This document shows, piece after piece, positions 49,557 to 58,691 of a stretch of DNA of 64,000 nt. Numbering within the stretch: position 1 is the first letter of the stretch; each line of letters begins with the position of its first letter. The position numbers and the translations under genes are program-made. Location of the stretch: the NCBI GenBank assembly GCA_018114805.1, contig CP073042.1, positions 2,232,001 through 2,296,000 of the forward strand. Reading direction: 5' to 3'. The notes beneath the pieces are model-generated. The model was not told the origin of the DNA, ran no database searches, and saw nothing but the letters and a program-made list of their open reading frames with translations. Source of the DNA: Candidatus Streptomyces philanthi. GTDB lineage: Bacteria; Actinomycetota; Actinomycetes; Streptomycetales; Streptomycetaceae.

Positions 49557-50003
49557 GTGAACGCTGTTACGCCCCAGCCCCAGCCGTCCCCCGACCACTC
49601 CCCCGCCCCCGCCACCACACCCGCGCGCACCACGCACGACACGCAGGGCACGCACGACGCGCAGAGCACGCAGGTCACGCAGGAAGGCCACGACCACGAA
49701 GCCGGCTACCGTGGGCCCGCCACCCTGGAGTTCGAGGGCGAAGAGCGCGCCGTCGACGTGGAGTTGCGCGGTACGTTCCAGCCGGTCGACGGGCGCTACC
49801 ACTGGTACGGCCGCGTCATCGGCGCCCCGGAACTCGTCGCCCTCCTCGGCGGCAGGCGCACCGCCGCCCTCATCCGCACCCCGCAGGGCGAGGCGCGGGG
49901 CGAGTTGTCCGACCCCGACCCGTGGGACCGCTACCGCGTCACCGGCACGAGCACCCCGCCCTTCAGCGTCCCGGGCCCGAACGACCCGCCGCCCGTGGCC
50001 TGA
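49557..50003 (+). CDS. DUF4873-containing protein
   Basis: 148 residues from GTG 49557, behind AAGGAG. The first 55 residues are low-complexity and rich in Thr, Gln and His (THDTQGTHDAQSTQVTQEGH), from a run of ACGCA-like repeats in the DNA. The DUF4873 domain follows: GYRGPATLEFEGEERAVDVE, LRGTFQPVDGRYHWYGRVIG, GGRRTAALIRTPQGEARGEL, WDRYRVTGTSTPPF. In other actinobacteria this domain occurs next to or fused to oxygenases; here it is divergent from an AurF-type oxygenase, perhaps sharing its operator. Function unknown. Intact. Confidence 0.82.
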   Translation: MNAVTPQPQPSPDHSPAPATTPARTTHDTQGTHDAQSTQVTQEGHDHEAGYRGPATLEFEGEERAVDVELRGTFQPVDGRYHWYGRVIGAPELVALLGGRRTAALIRTPQGEARGELSDPDPWDRYRVTGTSTPPFSVPGPNDPPPVA

Positions 50004-50096
50004 CGGCCCCGCCAAGCACCCCCGCCCCACCGAGCCCCCGTGCCCCGCTGAGCGCCCCACCCCCGTCGCCCGCCCCCGCCCAGTTCCTCGGCGCCG

Positions 50097-51309
50097 TCAC
50101 GGCAGCGGCGGGTGCCGGTGCTCCCAGCGCAGTCCGAGGCAGCCCGGCACGTCGATCCAGTAGGTGTGCGCCTCCCGCGTGACGCGGAGCCGTACCCCGT
50201 CGATGCCCGGCTCCCCAGCCGCCCGCCACCCGGTGATCGCACGCTCCACGGCGTCCCAGAGCGCCAGCGGCCCGCCCTGCCGGACCGCCCACCCGTCACC
50301 CTCCGGCGCCAGCTCGGCGAACGACTCCCGCTCCGCGTCGATCAGGTACCGCTTCTCCGTCCCCCCGGCCACCGCGCGCACCAACTGGGTTGTGGAGGAA
50401 GCAAGTTGGGCCAGGAAGGCCGGCATTCAGTCGCGGAGCACCCCGGGCGGGACGCGCGCGCGGCGGACGCTGTCGGCGTACGCGGCGCGCGCCGCCAGGC
50501 TCCCGCCCAGCGGCGCGGGGGGCCTGCGCGCGGGCCGGCATGAACGACGATGGGACGGTGACGCGCCCCTCGGCCGTGCCGTCCGCGGCGACGACGACCT
50601 TGGCCAGGCCCGTCCCGTACGACCAACTGCCCACCGTGGCCAGGACGATGGCGCCGGGGCGGGCCTGCCGGAGCCAGGTGTGCGGGATGCGGCGCACCGC
50701 GCAGGTGGCGATGATCCGGTCGTACGGGGCGCGGGACGGGTGGCCGAGGAGGCCGTCGTCGGTGACGGTCCAGGTGGAGTAGCCGGCGGCCTCCAGAGCG
50801 TCCTCGGCCCGGCGCGCGAGGTCGGGGTCGGCCTCCACGGTGGTCACGTTGTCCTCGCCGAGGCGGTGGCAGAGCAGGGCCGTGGAGTAGCCGGTGCCGG
50901 TGCCGATCTCCAGGACGCGGTCGCCGTCGCGCACCTCCAGCTCCTCCAGCATGCCGACGACCGTGGCCGGCGCGGTGGACGAGGAGGTGGGGTAGCCCTC
51001 GACGGGTGCGGTGGCCTGGTCCGGGGTGAGGGCCCCGTCGAGCTGGGTGACCAGCGACTGGTCGCTGTAGGCGAGTTCGGCCCACTCCTCGGGGCGCAGC
51101 CCGTCCGGGGCCACGGGTCGCCAGCGCGCGGTGTCGCCCTCGGGTAGGAACACGTCGCCGCTCAGGAACCGTTCGCGGGGCACCGCGCGGACGGCCGCCG
51201 CCCAGTCGGGGCCGATGTGCCGCTCGGCTTCGAGGCGGTCGAGCAGGGCGCCGCGCGCCGCGCTCAGGGCGGAGCAGCGGGGCTCGGGGGCGGTTCCGTG
51301 GCCATCCAT
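50097..51309 (-). pseudogene. tgmC: Graspetide-cluster methyltransferase (PIMT-like, FxLD type), C-terminal frameshift and stop
   Basis: ATG 51309 (MDGHGTAPEPRCSALSAARG) has AAGGAG six bases upstream and overlaps the tgmB 3' end by 46 bases. The protein-L-isoaspartate O-methyltransferase core is intact: VPRERFLSGDVFLPEG, VVGMLEELEVRDGDRVLEIG, TGTGYSTALLCHRLGED, VEADPDLARRAEDALEAAGY. After SSFMPARAQAP the frame changes in a C-run near 50525 and continues LGGSLAARAAYADSVRRARV, PPGVLRD, then in-frame TGA at about 50427-50429 and MPAFLAQLASSTTQLVRAVA to the end (TYWIDVPGCLGLRWEH). In fuscimiditide-type clusters this enzyme methylates an Asp of the grafted peptide, which then forms aspartimide. 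The lesions hit the C-terminal accessory domain only, so partial activity cannot be excluded. Confidence 0.78.
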
Positions 51310-52280
51310 GGCTCTCCTTGGGCGAGGAGGTCGGCGAACGCGGCGGCGAGCGGCAGCCCGGCCGCGTCTTCGAGCCATCCCCACTGGCCGTTGGGGTTCA
51401 ACTCCAGCCAGTGCAGCGTCCCGTCCCGGCCGAGGGCGAGGTCGAAGCTGCCACTGGCCAGTCCACAGTGACGCAAGAAACGCACGAGTCCCTCTGCGGT
51501 CTGAGTGGGGAGGTCGATCACGCGGTAGGTCAGGGCTCCGTAGTCGCGTCGCCAGTCGAGTAGTTCCGAGTCGATACGTACAGCGAAGACGCGCCCGCCC
51601 ACGACCACCACCCGCACGTCAGCGACCTTGTCCACGCGGGACTGGAAGCGGGACTGGAAGAGGTGTGGCACGACTTTGACGCTCTCGTCCAGCTCCTCGG
51701 GGCCCACCGGTTCGGTCCAGGTCGTCAGCCCCTGACCGTCCGGGTCGTGGTACGCCGTCCAGCGCAACGCCTTGTAGACGACGGGTCCATGGGCCCGCAT
51801 GAAGGATCGGATCTCCCCGAGGTCGTTGGAGATGAGTGTGGGGGGCACGGTGAAGCCCATGCAGGTGGCCGTGGCGAGTTGGAAGGGCTTGTGTTCAGCG
51901 GCGTAGTTGCGTAACGGGTGATTGACGTATCGGCATTCCGTCAGCGCGTGCAGGACGCCGCCCAGTCCGTAGCGCACCTGGGCCGCGGCGAAGCGCGCGT
52001 CCGGCGCGGCCAGGTGCGGGAACCGGGGCCAGACGGGCCGCCGGCAGTACACCGCGCGCACCTGCTGCAGCGCGGCTGCCCTGGAGGAGGTGCGCAGTGA
52101 ACCGGACGGGGCGGGAGCACCGGCGCCGAAGCGCGCCGACACATGCAGCGCGTCGCCGATGTCCACGGGGTTGAAGCGGACCACGGGAACGCGCCTGCGG
52201 TTCAGCTCGGCGATCACCATGCTGGCCGTGACGTCGTCCGGCTCGGTCACGACCAGCACCGGCCCGGCGGTCCGTGGCAT
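51264..52280 (-). CDS. tgmB: ATP-grasp ribosomal peptide maturase (graspetide ligase)
   Basis: 338 residues. The ATG (52280) shares its A with the tgmA stop (TGATG). This is an ATP-grasp ligase of the TgmB/SAV_5884 type: N-terminal VLVVTEPDDVTASMVIAELN, then RAVYCRRPVWPRFPHLA and the core NHPLRNYAAEHKPFQLATAT (ATP Lys), PPTLISNDLGEIRSFMRAHG, GPVVYKALRWTAYHDPDG, SRVDKVADVRVVVVGGRVFA and the metal site GSFDLALGRDGTLHWLELNP then NGQWGW. It would link acidic side chains of the TgmA core to Ser/Thr (or Lys) side chains as lactones or lactams. Intact. Order precursor-ligase-methyltransferase is the standard graspetide cluster. Confidence 0.93.
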   Translation of the reverse strand: MPRTAGPVLVVTEPDDVTASMVIAELNRRRVPVVRFNPVDIGDALHVSARFGAGAPAPSGSLRTSSRAAALQQVRAVYCRRPVWPRFPHLAAPDARFAAAQVRYGLGGVLHALTECRYVNHPLRNYAAEHKPFQLATATCMGFTVPPTLISNDLGEIRSFMRAHGPVVYKALRWTAYHDPDGQGLTTWTEPVGPEELDESVKVVPHLFQSRFQSRVDKVADVRVVVVGGRVFAVRIDSELLDWRRDYGALTYRVIDLPTQTAEGLVRFLRHCGLASGSFDLALGRDGTLHWLELNPNGQWGWLEDAAGLPLAAAFADLLAQGEPWMATEPPPSPAAPP

Positions 52281-52540
52281 CAGTCCTGCTCGCTGTCCTG
52301 ATCGTGGTCGGTGTCGTTGCGGCTGTCCAGGTTGGTGCTCTCCGCCGCGGTCTCGGTGCCCCGCGCGGTGCCGTGCCTCCCCATCTCGACGACCTGGCCC
52401 CGGCTGTCCCAGTACACGGTGAGCTGGGTCGCAGGGTCGACGCCGACGCGGGCGTGACCGGCCGGGCGTATGGGCGGGTACGGGCGCATCCGCCCCACGC
52501 CCCAGGGGCGCAGGGCGGTACGGCCCACGGTGTTGGTCAT
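52280..52540 (-). CDS. tgmA: Graspetide (omega-ester RiPP) precursor peptide
   Basis: 86 residues from ATG 52540, with GGAGG seven bases upstream. The leader carries the ligase-recognition block RPWGVGRMRPYPPI (residues 11-24), followed by VDPATQLTVYWDSRGQVVEM (34-53) and GRHGT (54-58), a pattern conserved among TgmA precursors. The putative core is the C-terminal segment from about residue 59, rich in Thr/Ser (59-81) and Asp/Glu (TETAAESTNLDSRNDTDHD, then QDSEQD), providing hydroxyl donors and carboxyl acceptors. Its stop overlaps the tgmB start. Short and easily overlooked, but its leader, composition and place make the call firm. Product structure and activity are not predictable. Confidence 0.93.
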   Translation of the reverse strand: MTNTVGRTALRPWGVGRMRPYPPIRPAGHARVGVDPATQLTVYWDSRGQVVEMGRHGTARGTETAAESTNLDSRNDTDHDQDSEQD

Positions 52541-53069
52541 GTGCGCCTCCGGGCGGTGTGGCGATGTACTCGCTCTCGTTATGTGCCCACTGGAACGGCG
52601 GCCGTCGCCGTGTCGACGCCCCGGGTTTCCCCTACCGCCGTGGTGTTCGCAGCACGAGGCGCCCCGCGCCTCCGCCGTCGCGCGCCCCGTCCGCGCCGCG
52701 GACGGCGGCCCTCCGGCGCCGCGCCGTGCGCCCGCCCCCGGGCGCGCGCCACCGCGTGTCCGGTCGCGCACCACCGGCTCGCGAGCGCGTGGCGCACGAC
52801 GGCGCGAGCCCGCTCGGCCGGGCCGCTCCCCGCCCCGGGCCGGCCGCCCGCCCCTCCGCCCGGAACACTCCGGAATGCCCGAAACACCCAACCCAGCCGG
52901 AGGGCGCACCGCGTGACCCACCTCATCGTGTTGGCTATATAACTTCAGTTACGGTGGCCGCCATGAACGACGCCTGCCCCTGTCTCCCCGGCCCTCTGTG
53001 CCCCACCCGCCCCGCACCGGCCACCAGCGCGCGTGAGGTGTTCGCCACCAGCGCCCGCCGGGTGTCCGG
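52541..53069. other. Intergenic region before the EamA gene, with a candidate small ORF
   Basis: About 530 bases between tgmA and the EamA gene, mostly extremely GC-rich with no convincing coding sequence. Near 52935-52951 an AT-rich stretch (GGCTATATAACTTCAG) contains TATAAC as a possible -10 and a TAACT/AGTTA palindrome (52940-52951). An ATG at 52963 opens a 36-codon frame (MNDACPCLPGPLCPTRPAPA...) whose TGA overlaps the EamA GTG start as GTGA. It may be a leader ORF or the stump of a deleted regulator. Confidence 0.4.
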
Positions 53070-53921
53070 GTGACGCCGCTCGTCGCGGCGGCCGTCCTGA
53101 TCGCGGCCGTCACGCACGCGAGTTGGAACGCGATCGCGCACGGCTTCAGGGACCAGCTCCTCGCCTTGACGCTCGTCTCCGGCGGCCGGCCTGGTGTGCG
53201 GGCTCGGCATCGCCGTGTGGGCGCCCGTGCCGGCCGCGGGCGGGGCCGTACCTCGTGACCTCCGCCGTGCTCCACGTGCTCTACCAGGCGCTGCTAATGC
53301 GCTCGTTCCGGCTCGGCGACTTCGGGCAGATGTACCCGATCGCGCGCGGCACGGCGCCGCTGGTGGTGACCGTGCTCGCCGCGGTCTTCGTGCACGAGTG
53401 AGCGGGCGGCTGGCAGACGGCGGGCGTCGTCGTCGCCTCGGCCGGTCTGGTGGGCCTCGCCCTGTGGGGCATTCGCGGCTCCGGCGCCCGGCCGCACTGG
53501 GCGGCGCTGGCCGCCGCCGGTGGCCACGGACCTGTCGATCGCCGCTTACACCGTCGTGGACAGCGTGGGCGTGCGCGCCTCCGGTACCTCGCTCGGCTAC
53601 ATCGGCTGGCTGATGATCCTGGAGGGCCTCGCCATTCCGGCGTACGCGCTGGCCACCCGCCGTCGCACGCTCGTCGGCCAGCTCCGGCAGGTGGCGGTGC
53701 GCGGCCTGTGTGGCGGGGTGCTGTCGGTCTTCGCGTACGGGCTCGTGCTGTGGGCGCAGACCAGGGCGCCGCTCGCGCCGATCGCCGCGCTGCGCGAGTC
53801 CAGCATCATCGTGGGCGCCGCGATCGGCGCGCTGTTCCTCAAGGAGCGCTTCGGCACGGCCCGTATCGCGGCCGCCGGCCTGATGGTCGCGGGCATCGGC
53901 CTGATGCTCTACGCCGGCTGA
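53070..53921 (+). pseudogene. EamA/DMT-family transporter, heavily disrupted
   Basis: GTG 53070 begins TPLVAAAVLIAAVTHASWNA and continues IAHGFRDQLLALTLVSGG. The frame then changes near 53185 and again near 53245, giving PYLVTSAVLHVLYQALLMRS and FRLGDFGQMYPIARGTAPLV (the conserved DMT helix). An in-frame TGA at 53399-53401 follows VLAAVFVHE; homology resumes AGGWQTAGVVVASAGLVGLA. A third frame change near 53510 leads to TDLSIAAYTVVDSVGVRASG, then YGLVLWAQTRAPLAPIAALR, ESSIIVGAAIGALFLKERFG to a normal end. Four lesions in 850 bases. The intact protein would be a ten-helix metabolite exporter of unknown substrate. Confidence 0.8.
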
Positions 53922-54023
53922 GCCGGGCGGGACCACCACCGAGCCCGCCTGCTCCCGCCCGGCCCCGCCGGCCCGACCCCGCCCGGCCAGCGCCCCCGCG
54001 CGAACCCGGCCGGCCGCCGCCGG

Positions 54024-57000
54024 CTACCGCAGCACGCCGAGCGAGACGACGTCGTAGCCGCCCCCGTACGCGCTGGTCGTCGAGACGTTGGTCAGCCGTG
54101 GGTTGCGCCAGATCAGCGCCTTCTCGAAGGTCAGCGGCAGGTAGGCGGCGGCGTCGGAGACCTTGTGGTTGATCTGCCGGTCGTCGCTCTCGGCCAGCCC
54201 CGGGTCCTGGTTGGCCCCGGAGGTGTCGAAGAGCTTGTCGAGCGCCTTGTCCTTGAGGAGGGCAACGTTGACGTTGCCCTGCCGGGTGATCCGCCGCCCG
54301 TCGGCAAGCGGCTCCCGCATGCCCCGCCCGGTCGGGTAGTCGGCGCTCCACCGCCTGAGGTTGATGCCGTACCCCTTGCGCTTGACCTGGTCCGGCTTGC
54401 AGATCGTCGTGGCGTACTCGGCGAACGGCAGTCGCTCGACCTTCGCCGTGATCCCGACTCGCGCCAGCGACGCCTTGACCGCCTCCGCGATCGCCGCGTC
54501 CTGCGGCCCGTCCGAGACGGTCACGGTGGTCCGGAAGCCGCTCGGCTTGCCGCACTCCTTCAACTCCTGCCGCGCCCGCTCCAGGTCCGGCGCACCGCCC
54601 GAGCACGTGGTGCCGTACGGGTCGTAGTCCGGCTCGCTGCCCGTGATGCCCGGCGGCAGCAGGTGCGGGGCCAGCTCGCCGCCCGTCCGCGGGTCCCCGG
54701 CCGCCGCCCGCACGGACCGCTTGTCCGTCGCGTGGAAGACCGCCTTGCGACAGTGCGCGTTGTTGAACGGTTCGACGTTGGAGGCCAGCGCCGCGTAGCG
54801 GACGATCCCGGTGTACGGGTTGTCCACCTGGGCCTTCGTCTTCGCATCCGCCAGCAACCCCACGCGCTGGCTGGCGTCGACGCCGAAGGTGCTGATGTCC
54901 AGGTCGTACCGGCCCGCGCGCAGCGCCCCGTCCCGCGCGGTGGGCGAGGCCACGATGTCGAGGGTGATCCGGTCCGGCAGCGCGGTGCGCACCGGGTCGG
55001 AGGACCGCTGCCACCGCTCGTTGCGCACCAGGGACAGCGACTTGCCCGGCTGGTACGCGTCGAACTTGTACGGGCCCGAGGAAAACGGCCGCTGCGCGTA
55101 CGTGGCCTGGGTGTCCTTCGCCCGTGGCACCGGCGACGCGGAGGGCATCGCGAGCAGGTGCTCGAAGTCCCGGTAGGGCTTGGGCAGTGTGAAAGTGATC
55201 GTCCGGTCGTTCGGCGTCTGGATCGCGCGCAGCCCCAGCTTGTCCTTCGCCTTGTCCTTGTACGGGCCCGGATAGTCGCTCCTGAGGTCGAGCACCTCGC
55301 GCAGGTAGGAGGGCCCGCCGCTGATCACGTCGGTGGCCCAGGCCCGCTCGATGCCGTACTTGACGTCCTCGGAGGTCACCGGCGTGCCGTCCTCCCAGGT
55401 GGCCCCGGGGCGCAGCGTGTACGTGTACGTCTTGCCGCCGTCCCCCACCCGGGCCCGCCCGGTCGCGAGGTCCGGCACCAGGCGCGCGGAACCGGCGCCC
55501 GGCTCGGCGGCATAGGTGAGGAGTTGGCGGGCGTAGAAGCGGGAGAAGTTCCACGTGAACCCGAAGTAACCGCGTTGCGGGTCCCAGGAGTCGGCGTCCA
55601 TCGTGGAGACGAACTTGAGGATGCCGCCCTGCCGCTTCGACGGGTTGACGACGCCCTTGGTCGCGGCGTCGTACACGGCGGCACCGGGCTTGTCGCCCTC
55701 GGCGCCCGGTCTCCGGCTCGCGCTCTGGCTGGCCTTGGGCCGGTCCGACGGGGCGGCCTCGCCCCCTTCGTCCTCCGGCCACACGACGGCGATCACCGCC
55801 CCGGCGACCACGGCGAGCGCCACCGCCAGCGCGCCGTACCGCACCCGCCGTTGCCGCCACCACGGCCCGTCGGCCTCGTCCCCGCGCGGCAGCGGCACGA
55901 GCCACGCCCCGGCCGCCCGGGGGCGCCCGACTGCGGCCCGAAGGGCGGGAGCGGCGCCGGCAGCGATCCGGGGTACGGGGCGGGCGACGCGCCGTACGGG
56001 GCGGGCGACACTGCCGGCTGCGCGCCGGGGTACGCGGCGGGCTGCTGTCCCGGCGCCGCACCGAAGGGCGGTGACGGGCTCGCGTCGAACGGCGGCGGGG
56101 CGGCGCCGAAGGCGGGCGGAGGCGCCCCGAACGCGCCGGGTTGCGCCGGCGCGGCGGGCGGCGGCGCGTCCACGGGCGGCGCGTCCTGGGGTACGGCATC
56201 GGCGGGTGACGGCGCGTCCGCAGGTGCGGCGTCCACGGGCGAAGCCGCGGCGGCGTCCGGCACGGGGGGGGTGGGCCCGGCGTCGGGGCCGGCCGGGTCG
56301 CTCGCCGTGCCCAGCGTCACGGTCGGCGTCGAGGCCGGCGGCGCGGCCGGCGGCATGGCCTGGAGCAGGGTCGTCGCCCCGAATGGCGCGGCCCCGGCCG
56401 AGGCCGCGTTGCGGACGAACGGCACCCGGCCCGCCTCGGCCGCGCCGCTCAGGTCGCGGCGCTCGGGCAGCGCCCGCTCCCGGCCCGCCAGGCTCGCGCG
56501 GCCGTGCTCGTACACCGTGTCGAGCCGCAGCAGCTCGGGCCCGTACGCGATGCCGTCCGCCGCCACCCGCAGCAACTCACCCGTGAACAGCGTGTGTTGG
56601 TCCTCTTCCGAGGCGTACGCGTCGACGTCGCCGGTCGCGGCGGCCAGCAGGTAGCCGTCGGCGAGCTGGGCCGCGTCGGCGACCGCGACGGCCCCGACCG
56701 GCGCGTCGGACGCCAGGTCGGAGGGCGAGCCCGGCACCGGTTCGGTGAGGCAGCAGTCGAGCAGCACCACCCGGCGCCGCGCGCGCCCGGACAACACGGC
56801 CTGGCGCAGCGTCGCGTAGTCGAGCCCCGTGGCCGACCGGCCCGGCGCCGGGGCGGCCGGGGCGAAGACCAACTCGCCGCTCGCCGGGTCGAGGCGGCAG
56901 CGCCCGGCCACGTACACCAGCAGGACGTCGGTGGCCCCCGCGGCGGCGGCGCGCACGGCGGCGACGGCGTCGGAGGTCACGGGTTCGGCGAGCACCGCGC

Positions 57001-57148
57001 AGTGCTCGCGGGCCAGGGCCCAGGAGCGGTCCGAGGTGAGGACGTCGGCGAGCGCGACGAGGTTGGCCGCCACGGCGGGCAGCGGCGCGATCTCGGCGTT
57101 ACCGGTGGTGCCGATGAGTACGGCGCGGGACGCGGCCGGGTCGGGCAT
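54024..57148 (-). pseudogene. Caspase-like domain joined through one TM helix to an extracellular peptide-binding (SBP_bac_5) domain; one frameshift
   Basis: ATG 57148 (MPDPAASRAVLIGTTGNAEI) starts a caspase-fold (C14) domain: NLVALADVLTSDRSWALARE, then DVLLVYVAGRC, where the usual A-G-H-G has Arg-Cys (residues 83-84), so the catalytic His is lost. The Cys site RRVVLLDCCLTEPVPG (Cys 132/133) remains. A roughly 150-residue Pro/Ala/Gly linker follows. A frame change in a G-run near 55910-55925 precedes LPRGDEADGPWWRQRRVR, a membrane helix (YGALAVALAVVAGAVIAVVW) and a complete family-5 solute-binding domain (FVSTMDADSWDPQRGYFGFT, PGATWEDGTPVTSEDVKYGI, FSSGPYKFDAYQPG). The repaired protein is about 1,040 residues. 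No permease or ATPase gene is nearby, so a transmembrane sensor is more likely than a transporter part. Confidence 0.78.
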
Positions 57149-57341
57149 GACCTCCACAGCTACCGCCCCCGTCCCGCGCCGGCCACCGCTGCGGCGGGTG
57201 GCCTGGACCCCCGCTGTCCTTCGGCCGCTCCGACAACCATACGCACCGTTCCCCCTCGCCCTGCCTCATGTGTCCCACGCGGAGCACCGATTGTGCCCCG
57301 GCACCATAGGAGGGTCCACACCGTACGCGCAGAGGCGCAGG

Positions 57342-58304
57342 TCAGCAGCCGGACGGCGGTGGGGAGGCCGCGCCCGGCGCCTGACCCTCACCCTCCCGTG
57401 CGACGACGAACGCCGGGGCCATCCCCACCGCCGCCCCGAGCCCCACCGCCAGCGCCGCGTCGTCCGCGCACGCCACCTCGGCCGTCGCCCACCGCCGCCG
57501 GTGCCGGCACCCGTGCTCGTGCGCGCAGAGGCAGTCGGGCACCTCCACCACGTCGGCGTCCGTGCACCACCCGCCGTCCACCAGGAGTATCAGCTCGGCC
57601 GGCGCCCCGCCCACCGCCGGCCGCTCGTCGACGGCCAGCACCCGGTGCAGGTTCGGCAGCCCGATCCCCACCGCGTCCGCGACCCGCGCGGCGGCCGTCA
57701 CCACCCGCTCCCCGGGCCGTACGACGACGCCGGGCGGCTCCCAGACCTCCCGGTCACGGGCCAGTTGCACCTGGAGTACGTGCGGCCAGCCGGCCGTCGT
57801 GACGTCGGACGGGTCGTCCGCGTTACGCGGCTTCCACACCACCAGCACCACCCGAACCGATGCGCCCCCCTCACACCCCGCCTGCCCCGGCGCCTCCGGC
57901 ACCCGGAACCCACACTCCTCGGGCGTCTTCCCGTTCGCCGTCATGACCCCCGCCGCCCCGTACCCGTCCGACCAGAAGTAAGCACCGGCCCCGGCAAGGG
58001 CGTCCAGGGTGAGCTGCACGTGCCGCGCATTGGGTCGGATCTCGTTCCTCTTCGCCGCCTCCATGTCGAACAGCGAGTTCTCGTACGCGAACTGGAACTC
58101 CCGGTCGGATACGGCCCGCCAGCCGCCCGCCGCCCCATTCCCTCTGTCATCAGCGAGGAAGAACCTCAGCACGACCCCGGCCACGGTGTGGATTTCGTAC
58201 TCGCCGGTGAGTACGTAGCGCAGGGCGCGCGTGTATCCCGCCGAAAGTCCGGGCTCGCCGTCTATGCCGGGTGGTACGTCGACGGGCTCGGTCGCGTCAC
58301 TCAC
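57342..58304 (-). CDS. Hypothetical protein with Cys-rich C-terminus
   Basis: 320 residues from GTG 58304 (VSDATEPVDVPPGIDGEPGL), with GGGGGG six bases upstream; a longer ATG start at 58406 has no ribosome site. Internal segments include YTRALRYVLTGEYEIHTVAG, VLRFFLADDRGNGAAGG, EFQFAYENSLFDMEAAKRNE and VVLVVWKPRNADDP. The C-terminal 60 residues hold a Cys/His cluster (GWCTDADVVEVPDCLCAHEH, then GCRHRRRWATAEVACADD) that could bind metal. I do not recognise a family. It overlaps the upstream 65-residue gene by eight bases, and an Scr1-type regulator is divergent from the pair, so the three may form one locus. Confidence 0.6.
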   Translation of the reverse strand: MSDATEPVDVPPGIDGEPGLSAGYTRALRYVLTGEYEIHTVAGVVLRFFLADDRGNGAAGGWRAVSDREFQFAYENSLFDMEAAKRNEIRPNARHVQLTLDALAGAGAYFWSDGYGAAGVMTANGKTPEECGFRVPEAPGQAGCEGGASVRVVLVVWKPRNADDPSDVTTAGWPHVLQVQLARDREVWEPPGVVVRPGERVVTAAARVADAVGIGLPNLHRVLAVDERPAVGGAPAELILLVDGGWCTDADVVEVPDCLCAHEHGCRHRRRWATAEVACADDAALAVGLGAAVGMAPAFVVAREGEGQAPGAASPPPSGC

Positions 58305-58494
58305 CGGAGCCCCCCGCACGGTGCCGGGGGCAGCGGCAGGGCCCCCGGGCGGTGGAGAGGTACTTGGCCTCAAGCTCCCCGGGGGTGACGGTGTCGGGGT
58401 CGACATGGACGGTGGTGGCCGGGGCGACCGGAACCGGCTGTTCGCCGGGGCGTTGGCGGTAGACCCGCAGGGTCAGCGTGTGCTGGCGATTCAT
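58297..58494 (-). CDS. Small hypothetical protein, first gene of a two-gene unit
   Basis: 65 residues from ATG 58494 (MNRQHTLTLRVYRQRPGEQP). The middle, TVHVDPDTVTPGELEAKYLS, is followed by the Cys pair of GPCRCPRHRAGG. Its stop overlaps the start of the 320-residue gene downstream, indicating translational coupling. It is divergent from the XRE regulator with about 200 bases between. No family recognised; a small Cys/His protein paired with a larger Cys/His-tailed one is suggestive of a joint function. Confidence 0.55.
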   Translation of the reverse strand: MNRQHTLTLRVYRQRPGEQPVPVAPATTVHVDPDTVTPGELEAKYLSTARGPCRCPRHRAGGSGE

Positions 58495-58691
58495 GAGCGG
58501 TGCTCGTTCCTCACGACGGCTCGCAACGTCACCGCCGAGAAGCGGAGTTGGCACATGGCGACACGAACTCCGAACGCGGTGACAGATGGTGATCGATTCC
58601 TCACAGAGTTGCCCCGCGAGGGCTACGCTCACAACCGGCAGCCTGGTACCTGGCGACCACGGGTCACGCGCGCACGAGGAAGGCATGCGGG

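Noticed and set aside
49620..49690. ACGCA-type repeats as a possible iteron cluster
   Set aside because: The repeats are imperfect, lie within the Thr/Gln/His-rich start of the DUF4873 gene and are explained by its low-complexity protein.
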